From Nitrosomonadales bacterium (lineage in GTDB: Bacteria; Pseudomonadota; Gammaproteobacteria; Burkholderiales; SG8-41), in assembly GCA_009885185.1 (NCBI GenBank), contig VFLF01000691.1, forward strand, positions 1 through 16,596: a stretch of 16,596 nt of DNA. The letters are read 5' to 3'. This document shows positions 13,678-16,596 of this stretch, piece after piece. A model generated the notes under the pieces. It did no database searches. It was not told the origin of the DNA and saw only the letters and a program-made list of their open reading frames with translations. The translations under genes and the position numbers were made by a program. Each line of letters begins with the position of its first letter. The stretch's first letter is position 1.

Positions 13678-13874
13678 TTGCTGCTCCTCATGTTTTCGGT
13701 AAAGGTTGCATTATCGTCGAAAACTTTCCTCCGTCGTTCCCGCGCAGGCGGGAATCCATAACACAGTGCCATATGAAATATCGCATGGGTTCCCGCCTGC
13801 GCGGGAACGACGAGGTTGGGTTATGATCTCGCGCGCTGATAAATATTACCCCTGCTTCATGGAGGAACACGCTT
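13678..13874. promoter_or_regulatory. Divergent promoter region between cupin and Bug genes
   Basis: These 197 bases separate the cupin (minus) and Bug (plus) starts and must hold both promoters. Most of the middle is taken up by the inverted repeat pair at 13733-13811. The GGAGGA at 13861-13866 serves the Bug gene. No confident -35/-10 boxes were matched. Confidence 0.3.
13733..13811. repeat. Paired dRS3-like repeats in inverted orientation
   Basis: The left copy (13733-13759) and right copy (13785-13811) are 27 bases each and complementary at 26 positions, separated by 25 bases. Each copy is itself palindromic around GTTCCC-N8-GGGAA(C/T), so the unit can fold either as two small hairpins or as one long stem. 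The arms share their CGTCGTTCCCGCG end with the palindrome at 13038-13063, and the GTTCCC...GGGAA core with the repeat at 5077-5096. Its position in a divergent promoter region could influence both genes. Confidence 0.8.
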
Positions 13875-14846
13875 TTGAAATTCACTCAACCCTTGCTTTT
13901 GCTGGCGCTCGCCGCCACCGTGCCCGCCGCTTTTGCGCAACCTGCGCCATCTTCAAAATGGCCCGACAAGCCCGTGCGCGCCATTGTGCCGTTCGCGCCC
14001 GGCGGCGCATCGGATGTGGTGGCCCGCATCATGTCGCCGAAGCTTGCGGAGGAATTCGGCCAATCGTTTGTGGTGGATAACCGCGCCGGCGCGGGTGGTT
14101 CCATCGGCGTGGAAATGGTGGTGCGCGCCAACCCCGACGGCTATACCATCCTCATTGGTGCATCGAGCTATACCTCGAATGCGGCGCTCTACAAATTGTC
14201 GTACGACCCGCTCACCGGCATATCGCCGATTTCGCTGATTACGCGCGGGCCGTTTGTGCTGACGGTTCACCCGACGGTGCGCGCAAACAGCCTCAGGGAA
14301 TTCATCGAACTCGCGCGCGCCAAACCCAACAGCCTGAGCTTCGGTTCATCGGGCACCGGCGGCGTGCCGCATCTGGCGACAGAGCTACTGCGACAGATGA
14401 GCAAAACGCAAATGACGCATGTACCGTACAAGGGCGATGCCCCCGCGATTGTCGATCTGCTCGGCGGACAAATTCAATTTTTTATGGGCGGGCCGCTGGT
14501 GCTGCAACAACACATCACCGCGGGCAAGCTGCGCGGGCTGGCGGTGTCCACCGAAAAACGCTCGCCGATATTCCCCGATCTGCCGGCGATCAACGAGCAG
14601 TTGCCCGGCTACACGGCGATGACGTGGTTTGGCATGTGGGCGCCGCTCGGCACGCCGAAAGAAATCGTGACGCGGCTGAATCAATCCATCGGCCGCATCC
14701 TGAAGTTGCCCGACGTGCAGGATCGCCTGCGCGCCAACGGCATGGAAGGAGGACACAACACGCCCGATGAATTTAACCGCTTTATCGCGCAGGAAATCGC
14801 GAAGTACACCAAGGTGGTGAAGGACGGGGGAATACGGGTGGAGTAA
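13875..14846 (+). CDS. Tripartite tricarboxylate transporter substrate-binding protein (Bug family)
   Basis: This is a periplasmic binding protein of 323 residues with a TTG start. GGAGGA (13861-13866) lies eight bases before TTG 13875; the ATG at 13859 is in another frame and overlaps the ribosome site. The signal peptide is MKFTQPLLLLALAATVPAAFA, cut after residue 21. The Bug signature is the most canonical in the window: WPDKPVRAIVPFAPGGASDVVAR (29-51), FVVDNRAGAGG, NPDGYTILIGASSY, and THVPYKGDAPAIVDLLGGQI. Asp47 in GGASD is the position that orients carboxylate ligands in solved Bug structures. It is divergent from the cupin gene, whose operon contains another Bug protein, and convergent with the ThDP enzyme 44 bases away. 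No transporter membrane subunits are nearby. Confidence 0.93.
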   Translation: MKFTQPLLLLALAATVPAAFAQPAPSSKWPDKPVRAIVPFAPGGASDVVARIMSPKLAEEFGQSFVVDNRAGAGGSIGVEMVVRANPDGYTILIGASSYTSNAALYKLSYDPLTGISPISLITRGPFVLTVHPTVRANSLREFIELARAKPNSLSFGSSGTGGVPHLATELLRQMSKTQMTHVPYKGDAPAIVDLLGGQIQFFMGGPLVLQQHITAGKLRGLAVSTEKRSPIFPDLPAINEQLPGYTAMTWFGMWAPLGTPKEIVTRLNQSIGRILKLPDVQDRLRANGMEGGHNTPDEFNRFIAQEIAKYTKVVKDGGIRVE

Positions 14847-14848
14847 GC

Positions 14849-14874
14849 TGGCGGCACCCTGCCCTACGCCGCCA
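14849..14874 (+). terminator. Weak hairpin between convergent genes
   Basis: TGGCGGC (14849-14855) pairs with GCCGCCA (14868-14874) across a 12-base loop, just after the Bug stop. There is no real T-tract (TTCAAT follows), so it is only a possible terminator shared by the Bug and ThDP-enzyme genes. Confidence 0.3.
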
Positions 14875-14890
14875 TTCAATGTGAACTCAA

Positions 14891-16564
14891 CTACTGCTTA
14901 AACACCACCGGCGCCAGCGTGTTCTGGTCGATCATGACATCGATCAGCGCGGGCTTGCCGCTGGCCAATGCGCGCTGAATCGCGCCTTCGAGATCGCCGG
15001 GTTTGGTGACGCGCTCGCCGTAGGCGCCGAACACTTTTGCTAGGTCGCCAAAATTGGGATTCTTGTAATCCACCGCGAAGAAGCGTCCGCCGAAATGTTC
15101 ATTCTGAAACGCACGTTCGTTGCCGAGGCCCTCGTCGTTGAAAATCACATGCACCACGGCGATGTTTTCGCGTACTGCGGTTTCGAGCTCGCCGATGTTG
15201 CACATGATGCCCATGTCGCCGGAGGCCGAAATCACCGGGCGCTCGGGACACGCCAGTTTTGCGCCCAGCGCAATCGGGAACGAGCCGCCCACCGATGCCC
15301 AGTCGTCGATGCACTGAAAGCTGAACGGCTCATAACTTTTGAAGTAGCTGCGCACATGCTTGCCGCCGTTGCCGGCATCGACCACGCACACACCGTTTTT
15401 CGGCAGCACTTTGCGGATCACGTGCGCGACCCATTGCGATTGGATCGGCACGGCGTCGGGCTTTAACACCGCGTTGAGTTCCGCATCAAAATCCGCGCGG
15501 GCCTTGGCGACATCGACCCACGGTTTACGCGCACCCGACTTCGCGCGCTCGGTAAGGCCCTTGATAAAGCTGGCCGACGTGCCCGCAACACCCATTTCCA
15601 CTGGGAAGATGATGCCGATCTGGCCGGGCGCGCTGGTGTGATGAATGATCTTCGCGCTCTGGCTGAATACACCGTATTTGTACATGGTGGAGAACACATC
15701 GAAGTGCGAACCGATGGCGATGATGACGTCGGCCTTGGGCGCGTTTTTGTTCGCGCTGGAAAAACCATTGCGCCCCAGCGGCCCCAGCGCCAGCGCGTGC
15801 GTGGACGGGAATCCATCCGGCGAATATTGCAGCACCGCCACGGGAATGCCGGTGGCAGTGGCGAGTTTTTCCATGTCGCTGATGACTTTTTCTTTCATCA
15901 CGCCGCGCCCCACCACGAACAGCGGGCGCGCGGCCTTGGCTATAAGCGCCCACGCCGCATCGAGTTGTGCCGGATCGCACACCGCCTGCACGGTGGCGCG
16001 ATACGCCGCAGGGGCAATCGGCTCCGGCGTAACACTTTGCAGCATCACCTCGTTCGGCGCTTCGATATGCACCGGGCCTTGCGGCTCGGCCAGCGCCACG
16101 CGAAACGCCTTGCGCACCATTTCCTGAATCCGCTCTGGATACGGAATGCTATAGGCCCACTTGGTAATCGGCTTCATGAACGGGATCTGGTCGAGGTCTT
16201 GCGTGGCATCGCGCTCGCGCATGTCACTTTCCTGCACGCCGCAGATGCTGATGAGCGGCACGTTGCCTTTGTTCGCAGCGGCAATCGCCGTGACCATATT
16301 GGTGAGACCGGGGCCTTCGGTCGCGGTAACCACCGCAGGCGCATTGCGCGCACGCGCAAAACCGTACGCCATGAAGGCAGCGCCCTGCTCGTGGCGCGTG
16401 AGGATGAAACGAATTTGCGGCGTTTCGCGCAGCACGTCGAGGAACGCGAGGTTTTGCGTGCCCGGAATACCGAACACGTGATCGATGCCTTCGCGCAGCA
16501 GCCCATCGACCAGCGCGCGTGAGCCCGTTATCGCGCCGACTTTATTGTTCTCGATGCTGTCCAT
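14891..16564 (-). CDS. Thiamine pyrophosphate-dependent enzyme, acetolactate synthase large-subunit-like
   Basis: This is a cytoplasmic enzyme of 557 residues with the three domains of the acetolactate synthase/benzoylformate decarboxylase family. The Pyr domain has the catalytic glutamate in LTRHEQGAAFMAYG (Glu59), which activates the cofactor, then ATEGPGLTN. A central domain follows, and the PP domain carries the Mg-ThDP motif. That motif reads GDMGIMCN...FND (449-456 and 475-477) instead of the common GDG...NN; Asp450 is kept and the second Asn is Asp477. Start: ATG 16564 with AGGGA eight bases before it; a GTG at 16570 lies too close to that site. Likely reactions are condensation or decarboxylation of a 2-oxo acid. 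No small regulatory subunit (IlvH/IlvN) follows, which argues against biosynthetic acetolactate synthase and for a catabolic enzyme. It is convergent with the Bug gene at 13875. Confidence 0.88.
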   Translation of the reverse strand: MDSIENNKVGAITGSRALVDGLLREGIDHVFGIPGTQNLAFLDVLRETPQIRFILTRHEQGAAFMAYGFARARNAPAVVTATEGPGLTNMVTAIAAANKGNVPLISICGVQESDMRERDATQDLDQIPFMKPITKWAYSIPYPERIQEMVRKAFRVALAEPQGPVHIEAPNEVMLQSVTPEPIAPAAYRATVQAVCDPAQLDAAWALIAKAARPLFVVGRGVMKEKVISDMEKLATATGIPVAVLQYSPDGFPSTHALALGPLGRNGFSSANKNAPKADVIIAIGSHFDVFSTMYKYGVFSQSAKIIHHTSAPGQIGIIFPVEMGVAGTSASFIKGLTERAKSGARKPWVDVAKARADFDAELNAVLKPDAVPIQSQWVAHVIRKVLPKNGVCVVDAGNGGKHVRSYFKSYEPFSFQCIDDWASVGGSFPIALGAKLACPERPVISASGDMGIMCNIGELETAVRENIAVVHVIFNDEGLGNERAFQNEHFGGRFFAVDYKNPNFGDLAKVFGAYGERVTKPGDLEGAIQRALASGKPALIDVMIDQNTLAPVVFKQ

Positions 16565-16596
16565 TTCCACATTCCCTGTCTATGTAAATTATTCAA

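Noticed and set aside
13859..14080. ATG-started frame overlapping the Bug ribosome site at 13859
   Set aside because: It is in the wrong frame for the Bug protein, and the TTG at 13875 has GGAGGA at the right distance and yields a clean signal peptide.

Overview
The window is GC-rich, densely coded DNA with strong Shine-Dalgarno sites and several secreted proteins. Its four separate Bug/TctC-type (tripartite tricarboxylate transporter, TTT) substrate-binding proteins are typical of Burkholderiales-type Betaproteobacteria, a group known for massively expanded orphan TTT binding proteins. No rRNA, tRNA, phage or transposase gene was seen, so placement below the order level is not possible from this stretch.

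Layout: bases 1-60 hold a strong intrinsic terminator for a gene lying before the window. A plus-strand run follows: an Asp/Glu-racemase-fold protein (124-939), a Bug binding protein (944-1888) and a MaoC-type hydratase (1920-2384) form a likely operon. Next come a LOG-family nucleotide phosphoribohydrolase (2566-3372) with its own AT-rich leader, a 612-base stretch with no convincing gene, an exported ribonuclease-Z-like metallo-beta-lactamase (MBL) fold hydrolase (3985-5055), a small two-CxxC, His-tailed protein (5216-5536) and an amidohydrolase (5607-6455). A minus-strand run (9807 down to 6507) carries a Bug binding protein, a stand-alone galactose-binding-like domain protein and a second exported MBL hydrolase broken by a single-base frameshift. 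Intergenic repeats lie between these genes, including a 165-base MITE-like palindrome. Then come a plus-strand MFS exporter (10002-11252) and a two-gene antitoxin/MazF-PemK-like toxin module (11344-12059) with an operator-like inverted repeat. The window closes with a cupin plus Bug pair (minus, 13677-12074), a divergent Bug protein (plus, 13875-14846) and a ThDP-dependent acetolactate-synthase-like enzyme (minus, 16564-14891).

The genes look like an accessory catabolic region: binding proteins for small carboxylic acids are interleaved with enzymes acting on organic acids, amides or lactones (racemase fold, MaoC hydratase, amidohydrolase, cupin, ThDP enzyme). No TctA/TctB membrane components are in the window, so the binding proteins either serve transporters encoded elsewhere or have sensing roles. 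I found no complex multi-gene defence or secretion system. The most noteworthy items are the frameshifted MBL gene, the palindromic element at 7745-7909, the dRS3-like repeats around 13038-13811, the toxin-antitoxin module with its candidate operator, and the racemase homologue that appears to lack both catalytic cysteines.
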